A stretch of 64,000 nt of DNA from Caecitellus pseudoparvulus (taxonomy: Eukaryota; Bigyra: Bicosoecida). The notes below the pieces were generated by a model, which worked only from the letters and a program-made list of their open reading frames with translations, made no database searches and was not told the origin of the DNA. Positions 48,393 to 60,600 of this stretch are shown here, in pieces; position 1 is the stretch's first letter, and each line of letters starts with the position of its first letter. The DNA is taken from contig CBFFRQ010000095.1 in assembly GCA_965644315.1 (NCBI GenBank), positions 1-64,000 of the forward strand, read 5' to 3'. Position numbers and translations under genes: made by a program.

Positions 48393-51016
48393 TCAGCGCT
48401 TCCTGTGCGCCGTGGTCAGCGGGTCAGCTGTGGAGCGGGGGGAGCCGATGCCCGTCACCCGTGCGCCCTTGTGCGACGACTGGTGGATAGGCGGCAGGCT
48501 CTCGGGGGTGCCGCCGCCGCCACCTCGCACCTTGAGTGTGAAGGCGGTGAAAGCGCCCTCCTCACCCCCGGTAGGGCTGGGGTGCGGGTCGGCGGCCGCC
48601 AGGGAGGCCGTGCTGCGAGCGCGGTGCCCACGAGGTGTGCTGTGGCCAGTCGTGCGCCAGGTGCCGCCCACCACCTCTGTGGGCAGGGAGTCGTAGCGAG
48701 GCCTGCCGCTCCCCTGTCCCGTGGAGATGGTGGGGGCGCCCTCCCGTGGACTGGTGTCCTGAATGGGGGCCAGCCCCCCCCCCGTGTACACCAGGCTGCC
48801 TCCGGTTCCATTGGCGCCAAAGGTCGGGTGACCCTGTCCACCTGACGTTCGGGACATGCTGGATACGGTGCGCCCCGCCAGCACAGTGCTGTCTCCGTCG
48901 GTGCTGGAGCGGGGAGAGACGCCGCCGTGGGAGGGTGGGCAGGGCGCACTGCCCCACCCGGCAGTGCTGCTGGCGCCGCCGACACTGGAGCGCTCGCCGC
49001 TGAAGACGCTGCTGCCCGCGACGGACTGCTGACCGGGGGGCGTGCTGGCTGCGTCGGTGGGCACGTCCACGAGGGGGGCTGAGGTGGCCAGGGGGGGCAG
49101 GCCCTCCCCCTCCACTCCGCTGCCGCCGACGGTGGAGGAGGAGGAGGCGAAGGAGGTGTAGGAGTGCACGCCGCCAGGTCGCACACGCCGACGGCCGCTG
49201 CGCGCCGACGACCTGCGTCGGCGCCCCGCCCACGGGCTGCGCTTGCACGTCTCCCCCCGCAGTGTGCCGGGGATGGGTGTGTCAGGCATCCACCCCGGGC
49301 TCTGCCACCAGGCATGGTCCCGCACCTCAGCCATGGACGGGCGCTCCCCCTCCCGCACTCGCAGGCACTGAGAAATGAGGTGCACGAGGCCGGGCGACAG
49401 CGTCTCTGGCCACTGCCACGCACCACCGCCAGTGTCTGTGAACGGGGCGGCGGGTGCACCCCCCTCTGCAGCCTGGTTGCTGGTCCACACGGCGCTGGAG
49501 GGACACATAATGAAGTCCTGCAGAACGTGGGGCTGGGTGGCCTTGACGAATTCCCGGAAACGCCGGCTGGCAATGCAGCCTGACCGAAAGGGGAATGTGC
49601 CGGCAAACGCCACGAACAGCAGCACGCCCACACTCCACACGTCAGCTGCAAAGGCGTCGTACCCCGCCACGGCGGGGGTGGCGTCGCCTGCCGCCTGCAC
49701 TTCCGCTTCTGGCCACAGGGCTTCGGCTTCGCGGGGGGAAGACTCCCGCATGTACACGAAGCACACCTGCGGGCAAACGTATCGCGGGCTGCCGCTGGGC
49801 GAGCGCCCCCGAGGCATGGGCTTGGCCCGCCGACCCACCAGGGCAGAGCCAAAGTCACACAACTTCGCGATGAAGCCCTGCAGCGGGCCCTGCTGCGCAG
49901 CAGACTCGTCAGCGGGCCTGCCTGTCCCAGCCACCCACTCCGCCAGCTGAGTCTGCCGCTCCAAACGCCTCGCCTGCACAGCGGCCAAGTCCACGCCGCC
50001 ATCTGGCGTGTGTGGGGCAGGGGCGCCGTGTTGCCCCCACTGCATGATCAGCACGTTCTCAGGCTTCACTGTGGTGGAGGGGGGCAGGTGGTGTGACTAC
50101 AGGTGCGCTGAAGCCCCCCCTGCCAGATCACCAAGAACTGGCCATGCTTCAGCGGCGCCTCGCAAGACGTACCATCACGGTGGGCGATGTTCAAGCTGTG
50201 GCAGTGGGCAAGGGCGTGGGTCACCTGTGCCAGCCACTCCCGCGCATACAGCGCCTCCGGAAGCCTGTGCGGTGGAGGTGTGGTGTGTGGACGGTGCGCT
50301 GACGGCCCGGCTTCGTTGCCGGGTTGCTGCGGCCGCCGCCACGTACCGACTGTCCGGCGCCTTGCCCAGCACTTCCAACAGGTCTGTGTCTGCCAGCTGC
50401 AGCATGAGGCGCGCTTCCCGCCGCTCCTCGGAGTTCTCCACGCCGAAACAGTGCACGATGTGCAGGTGCTGGTTGGGGGGCGTGCCCAGGCGTCGTAGCT
50501 GTGCAGCGGGCCACGGTGCAATCAGGGTGCCGACGGCGTGATGAGGCTTCGCTGAGGAAGCTGCCGGCGCCGGCAGCAAGCCTGCCCGCACCCTGCCAGC
50601 AGGCGGGCACAGGCGCGGCCCTGCCGCCCACTGCCGTGTGATTTCCAATGTTAATGCACACAGTGCATCCGCGTGAGCGCCAATCGGCGCGCTCATGCGC
50701 TGGAGTCTGACGGAGCACGCTTCACGCACCGATCGAGCCTCGGCTTCCCAAGCGTACGGGCGGCTGCGTTTGGGACCTGACGGCATGACTTTCACCGCCA
50801 CAGCATTCCCACTGCAATCTTCAAGGTGCAGCACGCCCTGCCCGCCCCGCTGCAGCTCGCCTGTGGACAGAGCAGCAGCGCACGTCGAGCGTGTGCGGGA
50901 GATGCGTTTTGCAGAGGACTTCCCCAGCCTGGCCCGCCTCTGCACCGCGTGACCGGCGGCTCACCTGCAGTGGACGCCAGCGTCAGGGGGGAGCTGCACC
51001 CCTGCACATCCTCCAT
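48393..51016 (-). CDS. Ser/Thr protein kinase with long low-complexity tail
   Basis: Deduced exons: 51016-50965, 50860-50730, 50498-50347, 50264-50173 and 50068-48393 (700 residues; all phases consistent). The kinase domain spans ~15-370: glycine loop GELQRGGQGVL, Lys in AVKVMPSG, hinge region LQLADTDLLEVL, catalytic loop HRDVKPENVL (split by an intron after HRD), KLCDFGSAL, then GSPRYVCPQV in place of the usual APE, DVWSVGVLLFVAFAGTFPF, and the conserved Arg in GERPSMAEV with DHAWW. Between HRDxKPEN and DFG about 55 extra residues are inserted. The remaining ~330 residues are Ser/Gly/Pro-rich and probably disordered. All catalytic residues are present, so it should be active. The closest broad group is CAMK/ULK-like, but I cannot assign a subfamily. 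Confidence 0.85.
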
Positions 51017-51310
51017 TGTGCTTGCTGGCACCGGGGCCTGCCTAGTTGCGCCAGGGGCGCCGTGCTGCTGGGGTGGCTTCCTGCAGTTTCGGCAGTGCCG
51101 AGGAACTGCGGGGGCGTCGCGTCTGTCCCAGGTGAACAGGCGCAGGCCAAGTTCTGCACGGCTGTGTTGTGTGGCCGATGTTTGTTGTGCAGGGTGGACG
51201 CTTTGTCCTTGAATTGGCGCGTCCTCGCGAGTGGCCTGCCCCGTGCGTGCCCCTCTGCGCTGGCTCAGGTTCCGCAGCCTCCCGCAGTGACGTTGGCGCC
51301 ACTCAGCGCA

Positions 51311-52961
51311 CTAGCGCTCGGGGGCGGGGACTGCGTGGCGCACCTTGCTCGACTTCACCAACTCCACCTTACCAGCGTCAATGAACGGCCGCAGCGCCCC
51401 CAGCAGCGCCGCGGGGCTCATGTCAGAGCCGTTCACCGCCCGAAGCACGTCCTGGGCGGCTTCTGGCCGAAGCAGCTTCAGCTCCAGACTCACCGTCGCC
51501 TCTGCTTCTCCATCGTCCGGCGCGCTTTCAAAGACAAGCACCTGCTGCCCCGGTCCATCCACCGCCGCCTGCACGGCCTCCTGCCGCTGCGCGGGGGTGG
51601 CACGTTGATCGCCAGGCACCGGAGTGCCGGGCAGCCCCTCAGCATCAGGTGGCGCCACCCGCCCCCCACGCCCACGTACTGCCACCAGCAGCGCCTCGCG
51701 CTCCCGCACACCGTGCTGTAACTCTTCCTCAGCAGCCTCTGCAGACTGCAGCAGGCCCTGCACATGCTCCACTTGCTCGGCAAGGGGAGGTGACGGGCGG
51801 ACTTTGAGTGCCCCTTGCAGCAACGCAAGTGCGCGTGGCAGGTCTTGAGGCCCGCCCCGCCCCTGCTGCAGCAGCGTGGCCAGGTTCACACAGGAGGGCT
51901 GGAAACCCTTGCTTGCTGCCAGTTCAAAAAACTCCCGTGCCCGCACATCGCTCTGAGGCGCCCCTGCCGCCAACAGAAACGCCACGCCCACATTGTGCAA
52001 CGCCTCCGGGTACCCTGACTCTGCCGCCAGCAGGTACAGCTTGAAGCCCCGCGTGGCGTCCTGCTCCACGGCAATGCCCTCTGTGAACCGCTGGCCCAGC
52101 TGGGTGAGTGCAATGGGGTCGCCCATGCGAGCTGCCGCACGTAGCCAGGTCAGCCCAGCGCTTTCATCCACCTCCGTCCCCAGCCCGGTGAAATGGGCGT
52201 TGGCCAGGTTCAACGCGGCAGGCGCCACGCCGCCTTTGGCTGCCGTCGTGAGTAGGCGCACACACCGCTCCATAGCTTCCTTCTCCCCACTCGTGCGGCG
52301 TCGATAGTTCGCCTGGCTCACCAGGGTTGCCAGCGTGAAACAGGCCCAAGGGTGCTGCGCCTTCTCCGCCAGGTCAGTCAGCAGCTCCTGAGCCTTGACA
52401 GGGTCCTGCACAGGCGCGTCGTCGCGGACAGGTCGGCAGGGGACTGCGCGTGGGTGTGCAGAGCGCTGCCACGCACCTTTTCAGGCACGCCACGCCCCTG
52501 CAGCAACATGACAGCCATGCTGTACGCAGAGTCGGTGTCGCCCTTCATGGCCGCTGCAGTGTACAGTGCAGCAGCACGCTCATCGTTCTGTGCCTCCCCT
52601 GCGTGACGCGTTGAAAGCAAGTGCCGCAAGCAGCCTGCGCAGTGGATGGGCGTGCGGAAATCGACTCACCCTGCCCGTGCAGCGCCGCATCAGCCATCTT
52701 CCGCAGCTCCTGCCGTGTCTTGCTCTTGAACGTGGAGCCCAAGTCCAGTGGCTCGCGCACAGCTGTGGCACTGGCCGCAGCCCTCTGCCCCGCCTTCAAC
52801 AAGTCTTGATGCACAGCAGACATGACTTCGTCAAAGCTCCTCACTGGTGCTGGAGCAGGTGCGGCGCCTGGCCTCCCAGTCAGGCGCCCGATGGCGCCAC
52901 GCAGTGCGCGCCACATGCCTGTGCTGTGCTGTGGCCTATACACACGTCCCAAAGCAGCCAT
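51311..52961 (-). CDS. Sel1-like (TPR-type) repeat protein
   Basis: Deduced exons: 52961-52670, 52598-52477 and 52405-51311 (502 residues; donors GTGAGT and GTGCGT, phases fit). The N-terminus (MAALGRVYRPQ, then MWRALRGAIGRLTGR) is basic and amphipathic and could be a mitochondrial targeting sequence. Residues ~90-330 carry about six Sel1-like repeats: ADAALHGQGEAQNDERAAAL (spanning the first junction), AYSMAVMLLQGRGV, AALNLANAHFTGLG, ALTQLGQRFTEGIAV, ALHNVGVAFLLAAG and SCVNLATLLQQGRGG. The last ~170 residues are a charged and Gly-rich region followed by an unrecognised tail. Such repeats scaffold protein complexes; the partner is unknown. It lies in tandem with the kinase (295 bp upstream of the kinase start) and is divergent from the methyltransferase gene. 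Confidence 0.82.
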
Positions 52962-53389
52962 GCAGCCTACAATGGCATGGCTGAGCACGCGCGAAGATTT
53001 GCCGTGAGCTTGGTTTGGCGGACTGCGCACGCTAGAGCAAGGCTGGCGGCCATCGCTGCAACGCAGTGGCTCTGGCCACCTAGACGCTCGGAGAGTATTT
53101 GAAGCATGGTGCACTCTCTCAGCTTGGGGTTGCGCACCCGGTCTCCGCACGCTCGCACACCCAGCACCACCACGACAATTCGCGGCACTTGGCACAATCC
53201 CAAGCCTCCGCTGCGGGCCATGCCGAGGCCAAAGCAACTGCTCGATACTCAGCTGACTTTTGTAGTTCTGTGCAGATTCGCTTCCTGCGAGTCGCTCGTC
53301 AAGCCTGCGTTTCGCCGCAGCTGTAAGCTGGGCCGAGCGCATCCGCAGCATCCAGCCCACACTGCAAGCGGCGACCGCACTGCGACAGC
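52962..53389. promoter_or_regulatory. Divergent spacer between the Sel1 and methyltransferase genes
   Basis: 428 bp between opposing start codons; presumed promoters. No clear motif, and open frames here look random. Confidence 0.4.
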
Positions 53390-55389
53390 ATGGACAGCCG
53401 TCACCATTGCTACATTGAAGGCACGGAGCAGCCAGTGCTGCCCTCTTATCTTGCCTTTGCGCTGGGCTTCATCTGCGTTTGCGCGGCCATCAGCACCGCA
53501 GTGTACTTCGGGTGAGAGCGGCGCGCTTCCTGGAAGTGGAGGGGGAATTCCGCATCAGAACCCTGCAATCCACGCTGGCTTGCCGCCCCGCACGCAGGAC
53601 GAGCGCCAAACCCCGTCGAGCCGCAGGCGCCACGCCGAACTTCGGATGTGGCACTTCAGGCGTGTTTTACTACCTCAGCGCCTCCATCGCGGGCACGACG
53701 GCCCCGGGGCTGATCCTGTACTGGATCCTGAAAACCGGCAACGGAGCAGCATCACACCCTGAAGTCGCGTGCCTCCTGTACGCCACGGGGCTGCCCCTAT
53801 CCCCCTACTCTGCCTTCTTCACCGCCTTTCTCCTCTTCACCTTCATCCCCAGCCTGGCCCGGCACTGGATTCGCCATGTCCTGGCTCGCGCAATGGACAC
53901 AGCTGCAGACGGCGCACTGGCCCGCCCTGGCGGCCGTGTCCTCGCCCTGAACGCCAGGCGGGGCACGTACGCCACGAGCTGGGCGCAGCACATGGCCCAA
54001 GCAAGCGCTGCAGACCGCTCCCCATCGGGCCAGGCGCCCCTGCTCTCCTCCGCCATAGCAGGTCCGCAACAAGCTGGGGAGATCATTCTCGCTGACTCGT
54101 GGGGCAGCACACACTGCACGGAGAGCCGCCAGTGGCCCGTTGAGAACTGCCTGCGTGAACGCGAGGCATTCTACGCCGCCCACCCCGGGGAGGTCGCAGC
54201 ATACCCAGACTGCACACTCCTGCGCACAGACTGGCAGATGCTGGCCCTGGATGACAACAGCATCGACTCTGTCGCATTCACCTTCCCCTACCACCTCAGC
54301 TACCTGCAGTCGGCGGAAGACTCGCCTGCACGCCGACAGGCCAAACTGGACATGCTCCTGGCCGAAGTGCAGCGTGTGCTGCGGCCGGGCGGCATCCTGA
54401 CCGTCTGCGTCTTGATGTGGCAGAGCAAGCAGTGCTTGGAGGGCTTCACCGCGCACACGACCTGGGACACTGCCGAAGTGCACTCCATGGTCTGCATCAG
54501 CACTGTCCCCATGCGTGTCCTGCGCTTCGTCGCGCCCAAGACTTCACCCGCACGCCGCTGCAGCGTGGACCGCGTCACTGCCACCCTCATCCGCCGGGAG
54601 GCCAGCTTCGAGGGAGATGAAGGGCAAGAGCCCGAGGAGTCAACGCGGAAATCCGTAGACGAACACATTCTTCCTTCGTACGGCCCAGGCAGCGCACAAG
54701 ATACCATCGTCATCCCTGGTGGAGCAGGCGTGCAACCTGACTGTGGATGGGAGCCCGCCCTGCCACAAGACACCATCACCATCACGTACAGCCACGTCGC
54801 ACTGCGGGTGGGCCTATTTTCACTCACCCTCATCATGTACTGCGCCGCAGCGGCCTTCATCGTCATTTACTACGACGCCACCGCCATCCCCGCCGACGCC
54901 ACCTACGACGACACAGTGGGCAACCAATTGTTGTCCAACATCGTCACCATGCCCTTCTCCTTCGCCCTGGTGTACTACACCATGCTCCAAACATGCACAC
55001 ATGTCTCCGGAGTTGGCGCAGGGGCGGTGCGAGAGGTGGCCAGCGTGCAAGACGTCGGCCTAGCCTGGTTCCGCGGCAACGTTGGCGTCTTCATCATTGC
55101 TGTCCTGTACAACGCCGTCCTCTGGCTGCCTGTGTTCCTGCTGAACCTCTTCGTTCTCAAGCACTCCGCAGTCGGCCTGCGCACCATCGTCGGCTACGTT
55201 GTCCCCATTGTCCTGGTGACAGTCGTCATCCGAGGCGGGGGGCGTCTGTACGCTTGGTACGTGGCGCGGCGTGAGGAAGCGGCGGCCGCCCGGGAAGCGC
55301 AGCAAGAAGCCGCCCTCCGCCGCTCCCTCGACACGAGCCCGCCCACAAAGCGTGCAGCGGCACTGAACCTCGCCGCAGCGCAGCCTTGA
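53390..55389 (+). CDS. Multipass membrane protein with class I SAM-methyltransferase-like domain
   Basis: Exons 53390-53511 (ATG, MDSRHHCYIEG) and 53598-55389, in phase; 637 residues. Three N-terminal hydrophobic segments (LAFALGFICVCAAIS; SASIAGTTAPGLILYWIL; SAFFTAFLLFTFIPSL) precede a soluble region with methyltransferase features. These are a degenerate motif I (GRVLALNARRGTYATSWA), then LRTDWQMLALDDNSIDSVAF, then LAEVQRVLRPGGILTVCV, the Methyltransf_11-type post-motif. Four more helices follow (LFSLTLIMYCAAAAFIVIYY; IVTMPFSFALVYYTM; VFIIAVLYNAVLWLPVFLL; IVGYVVPIVLVTVVI) and a charged Ala-rich C-terminus. The acidic residue of motif I that usually binds SAM ribose is not evident, so activity is uncertain. 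The substrate is unknown; a lipid or membrane-protein substrate would fit the topology. Confidence 0.75.
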
Positions 55390-56108
55390 GTTGCGAGTGT
55401 GGGCAGTTAGGCAGGCCTTGGTGCGTGGCGCCCAAAGTGGTGCCTGCAATGCACGCCCTGCGTTGCGCACATTGAGATATGGGGCCTGATTGTGTGCTTG
55501 GGTGCATGATGCGAATCAAGGTCGAAGTTTTGCGGGCTCGTGAGACTTTCAGTGGCTCAGCTGCTCACTCGCCAGAAGCAGGACTCAAGTGCAGCGGCTG
55601 AAGAGCCTGCGCTGGCGGACACCTTCATATTGGCTCACTGGGATTCTGCTCGTGTACACTGCGTGTACATCTTCAGTGATGGGCGTGGGGCCGAGCATTG
55701 ACGGGTGCATTTGAGGTCATTGCGATCTGTGGATTCAGGAGCTCCATGAGGATGCAAAGTACTCTGAAATCGAGGTGCTTGTCGTCGAACAATCAAAAGC
55801 AAATAGAAGGGAACCCGTCTGTTTTTGAATCTTCGCCTACTTCTCATTCAAACTCTCTGATATTCTCAGGACGCCAGAGAGGCGCAGAAGCTCACCGCCA
55901 TGTCCGTTGTGCCTCTGCGGCCAAAGGGCACGCCCAGCACTTGGAGGATGCCGTGGCGGCGGATGGCGATGGTGATGGAAGCGACGTGGAGGATGCCGCG
56001 GCGGCAGGGGGGCGGCAGTCTGGCGCTATTGGGTGCGGTGAGTGGGTCGGGGCAGACCAGTGCGCCTGACACTGCACGCTTTGTGCCGAGTGGCGTGGCG
56101 GGTGGCGG
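55390..56108. other. Gap with no complete gene; possible upstream part of the UTP20 remnant
   Basis: About 0.7 kb. The first ~470 bp are less GC-rich and non-coding in appearance. From ~55870 composition becomes GC-rich again, and one frame encodes an acidic stretch (ADGDGDGSDVED). I could not join this in phase to the downstream UTP20-like frame. No full-length UTP20 N-terminal region exists here. Confidence 0.45.
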
Positions 56109-57446
56109 GTGGGAGCTGGAGAGCGACGACAGCGATGCCAGGTGTGGCGGAGATGTGAACAGTGGGGGTGCGTGGTGGCGCCTGCCGTGGCTGCGCGGCG
56201 TGCGGCTCAGGCACAGGCTCGCAAGGCTGCCGCAGCCCTGCCGTGGGACACGGCGTACTGCGCCTGCACCCTCCTGCAGCGCCTATGGGAGGCACATCCC
56301 CGTGTGCTGAGCGAAGCGGCAGCTGGTGCCGGTGGCAGTGGCAGTGGTGGTGCGCCTGCCAGCGGCACGAAGCGGCGGCGCAAGGCTGGGAAGGCGCAAG
56401 AGTCAGACGCCACCACCACTGCTGCCACGCTGCACAGTGCGCTGTGGACGTCTCTGGATGCTCTGACCGAAATTATGGTGTTCCCCCACGCGTGGGTGCG
56501 GGCGGCAGCAGCCAGGTGGCTAGGCGCCGTCCTGAACACCGTGGCAGTGGCGAGTGTGGGGAGCTACCCCCCACCGCCTGGCGTGGCGGCGTGGCTGGCT
56601 AGGGATGAGCGCCTGTTCGCCCTGGCCCGGGCAGCCTGTGTGCAGCTGGCGGATGGAATGCTGAGCAGGGAGCAGGGCACGGCTCTGGCGCCGGTGCTGC
56701 TGTTCACGGCGGTGGGGCTGTACGCCACGACGCTACCCAGCTCCCGCAACACCATCCCGCCCCACCTCGCCGAGCGCACTGCTCGCTTGGCTGGCAAGTC
56801 CACCCTGCTCGTGGGTGGTATGGAGGTGGTGGGCGGCAAGGTGGTGCAGCAGGACAGCTCGCCCTCCACACACACCGCCCACGACGACGACGACGGCGGT
56901 GCGCGGGACCCGCTGTTCTGGCTGCTGCAGCGCCTCAGCAACACGGCAGTGCAGCAGGGCGGACCGGCGGCCACCACGGCGCTGAACGTGTTCGGGGCCA
57001 TGGCTGGGCACTTGCCGCAGGCAGACCTGCAGCCCTTTGTGGTGCCAGTGGCACGGGCAGTGTTCCGCACTGTGTAGGCGGCAGAGCACGTTGCCAGCGA
57101 CCCCCGCCTGGCCGACGCGCCATCCTGGTCAGAGCAGGCACAGCAGGCGGCCGCTGCAGCGGAGGCAGGCGCCTTGGCGTCGGAGGTCATGGAGGCGGTG
57201 CAGGGTGCCATGGGTGCAGATGTGTTCCTGACGGCATACAACGGCGAGCGGCGGGCCAGGGCGGCGGCGAAGGAGTGGCGGGCGAGGCAGGAGGCGCAAG
57301 AGGCGGTGATGGACCCGGCAGCAGCTGCCGCACGGCGGAGTCGGAAGGCACAGGCGAAGAAGCGCCACGTGGCGAAGCGCATGGACAAGCTGAAGGTGCT
57401 GCGAGGTGGTGGTGGGAAGGGCAGGAAGCGTGCGAGAGAGGACTAG
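56109..57446 (+). pseudogene. UTP20: UTP20 C-terminal fragment with in-frame TAG
   Basis: UTP20 is a ~2,500-residue HEAT-repeat component of the U3 small-subunit processome. Here only its last ~450 residues are recognisable: LWTSLDALTEIMVFPHAWVRAAAARWLG, then LFWLLQRLSNTA, TALNVFGAMAGHL and, at the end, MGADVFLTAYNGER with a basic tail (AAARRSRKAQAKKRH, KMDKLK-like) as in the UTP20 C-terminus. The frame is interrupted by TAG at 57075-57077 and continues in the same frame to TAG 57444-57446. TAG also ends other genes here (PH-B56), so it is a normal stop codon. A 66-bp GT-AG intron (57072-57137) would remove it in phase, but would also delete residues that fit the family. No in-frame ATG precedes 56475. 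It is most likely a 5'-truncated pseudogene or duplicated fragment. Confidence 0.7.
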
Positions 57447-57623
57447 AGGCGTGAGAGGGTTTGGTGTGTGGAGGGTAGTGTAATGCAGGTGTGGGAGCGG
57501 GGTGTGTCGAGATGGTGGTGAGGTGTGGTGTCGTATTTGCTGGATTGCAATGAAACTCGTGCTGGCCTGAGAAAGGTATCAAGTTTGCCACATGGCGCAC
57601 TGGCTTTCATTCAAAGGGATGAG

Positions 57624-60600
57624 TCAGATCAAGCCTGTCAAGCTCTCAAACTTGGCGGCTTCCTGTCGCATACTGTCTGAGATCCTGCGATCACCATGAA
57701 GGGCCAGCAGCTCACCCAAGATGTCTGTGTGACCATTGCGGCATGCCCATCGGAAGGCAGCCTCGGGTCCACGCTCATCTGCCGCATGAACATCCACTTC
57801 CCGTGCACCAGTGAGACTCAGAAGCTCGCGCACGATCTCTGTATGACCCCAGCGGCATGCCCCTCGGAAGGCGGCGTCTGGACCGCCACGAGCCGCCGCA
57901 TGCACATCCACTTCCCGCGCTCCAGTGAGGCCCAACAGCTCACGCGCGATGTCAAGGTGACCCCCGCGGCAAGCTCCTCGGAATGCGGCCCCAGGTCCAT
58001 CTCCATCCGCCGCATTGACATCCACCGCCCGCGCTCCAGTCAAAGCCAGCAGCTCACGCACGATACCTGTGTGACCGTAGGTGCACCCGCCTCGGAAGGC
58101 GGCTTCAGGTCCATCTCCATCCACCGCGTGCACATCCACTTCCCGCGCCCCAGTCAGAGCCAGCAGCTCACGCGCGATGTCAGTGTGGCCCCTCTTGCAT
58201 GCGTCTCGGAAAGCGGCCTCAGGTCCAACAGCATCTGCCGCATGCACATCCACCTCCCGTGACCCGCTCAGGCTCAGTAGCTCACGGACAACATCTGCAT
58301 GACCGTTGGCGCATGCTCTTCGGAAGGCAGCCTCAGGTCCACCCCCATCCGCCGCGTGCACATCCACTTCCCGCGCCCCAGTCAGGTCCAACAGCTCACG
58401 CACGATGTCTGTGTGGCCATTGGCGCATGCGCCTCGGAAGGCGGCCTCAGGTCCATGATCATCTGCCACGTGCACATCCACTGCTCGCACTTCTGTCAGA
58501 GCCAGCAGTTCGCACACGATACCTGTGTGGCCTTTACAGCATGCAATCCGGAAGGCGGCTTCAGATCCGCCCACATCCGCCGCATGAACATCTACTTCCC
58601 GCACCCCAGTCAGCCCCATCAGCTCACGCGCGATGTCAAGGTGGCCCCTGGCGCATGCCCCTCGGAATGCGGCCTCAGGTCCATCTCCATCCCCCACGTG
58701 TACATTCACTGCCCGTGCGCCAGTGAGGCCCAACAACTCACGCACAACGCTTGTGTGACCATTGACGCATGCCTCTCGGAAGGCAGCCTCAGGTCCAACA
58801 GCATCAGCCGCGTGCACATCCACTTCCCGTGCACCAGTCAGCCCCATCAGCTCACGCGCGATGTCAGTGTGGCCCCTCTTGCATGCGGCTCGGAAGGCGG
58901 CTTCAGATCCGCCCACATCCGCCGCATGAACATCTACTTCCCGCACCCCAGTCAGCCCCATCAGCTCACGCGCGATGTCAAGGTGGCCCCTGGCGCATGC
59001 CCCTCGGAAGGCGGCCTCAGGTCCATCTCCATCCCCCACGTGTACATTCACTGCCCGTGCGCCAGTCAGGTTCAACAGCTCACGCACAACGCTTGTGTGA
59101 CCATTGACGCATGCCTCTCGGAAGGCGGCCTCAGGTCCAACAGCATCAGCCGCGTGCACATCCACTTCCCGTGCACCAGTCAGCCCCATCAGCTCACGCG
59201 CGATGTCTGTGTGGCCATTGGCGCATGCCCCTCGGAAGGCGGCTTCAGGTCCAACAGCATCCGCCGCATGCACATCCACCTCCCGTGACCCTTTTAGGCT
59301 CAGTAGCTCACGCACTATGCCTGAGTGGCCCAACGAACACGCATCTCGGAAGGCAGCCTCAGGTCCATCTCCATCCCCCACGTGAACATCCACTTCCCGT
59401 GCCCCAGTCAGGTTCAACAGCTCACGCACGATATCTGTGTGGCCACAAAAACATGCATCACGTAAAGCTGCCTCAGGCCCATCCCCATCCGCGACATGCA
59501 CATCCACTTCCCGTGCACCAGTGAGACTCAGAAGCTCACACACGATACCTGTGTGACCCATCATGCATGCCCCTCGGAAGGCGGCCTCAGATCCGCCCAC
59601 ATCCGCCACGTGCACATCCACTTCCCGCGCCCCAGTCAGAGCCAGCAGCTCACGCACGATTTCTGTGTATCCATTTGTACAAGCCCATCGGAAGGCGGCC
59701 TCAGGTCCATCTCCATCCCCCACGTGCACATCCACCTCCCGCGCCCCAGTCAGGGCCAGTAGGTCACGCACGATGTCTGTGTGGCCACAGCGGCATGCCC
59801 ACCGGAAGGCAGCCTCAGGTCCACCCCCATCTGCCGCATGCACATCCACTGCCTCATCCCCCGTCAATGCAAGCAACTCACGCACCCTCGCAAGTCTGCC
59901 TTCCTTGCACGCATTCACAAATGCAACAGTGTTCTCAGCGCTAAAAATATCCAGCTCCACGGGCGGATTCGGCTGTGCTGCTGCTTCCGCAGTTTCGGCC
60001 GCATGCGTTTGAGCTGCCGCACCAGCTGCCTGCTCTCCACCAAGCACACCCCGCACCGCACTCTCCACCCCCGACAAATCCCCCGCTTCACCCCTACCTT
60101 CCTCAAACGCCATCGCATATGCACCCATGCAGCTACCACTCCCTCCCCACCCCAGCACCTCCAACGCGCTCAGCAGTCCATGCTCACCACCCTCACCGCT
60201 CCCCACAAACAGCGACCCGACGCCCGATCCGCATCTCAGCGCATCACCTCCCACACCAAGCACCTCACGCAGCACGCCCAACACACCCTCACTATCAAAA
60301 CTGCCACCATCAGCGCGACCCGTGCCCCACACACCGCCACAGGAACTCAACAACACCTCACACCCACCCCCATCCAATGCGCCCACCAGATCACCCACAC
60401 TGCCACTCCCCACACCCACAACCACAAAGCTCCCCACACCCACACCACTCAGACTCACTCCACACGCCTCCGCCACAGCACACACACCCAGCACCCGCAC
60501 AGCCACGCGCTGCTTCACCTCCAGCCCAACATCGCCCCACGCTTCATCCTCCAGGAACACCCTCAACGGCCACCCCTCCTCACATTGCACCTGCAACGTG

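Noticed and set aside
48455-50002. 515-codon minus-strand frame in the kinase region
   Set aside because: Same strand but different frame from the kinase, which has DFG and the other motifs; Pro/Arg-rich shadow.
51042-51302. Small ORFs between the kinase and Sel1 genes
   Set aside because: Short, overlapping on both strands, and low complexity; only promoter/UTR sequence is expected there.
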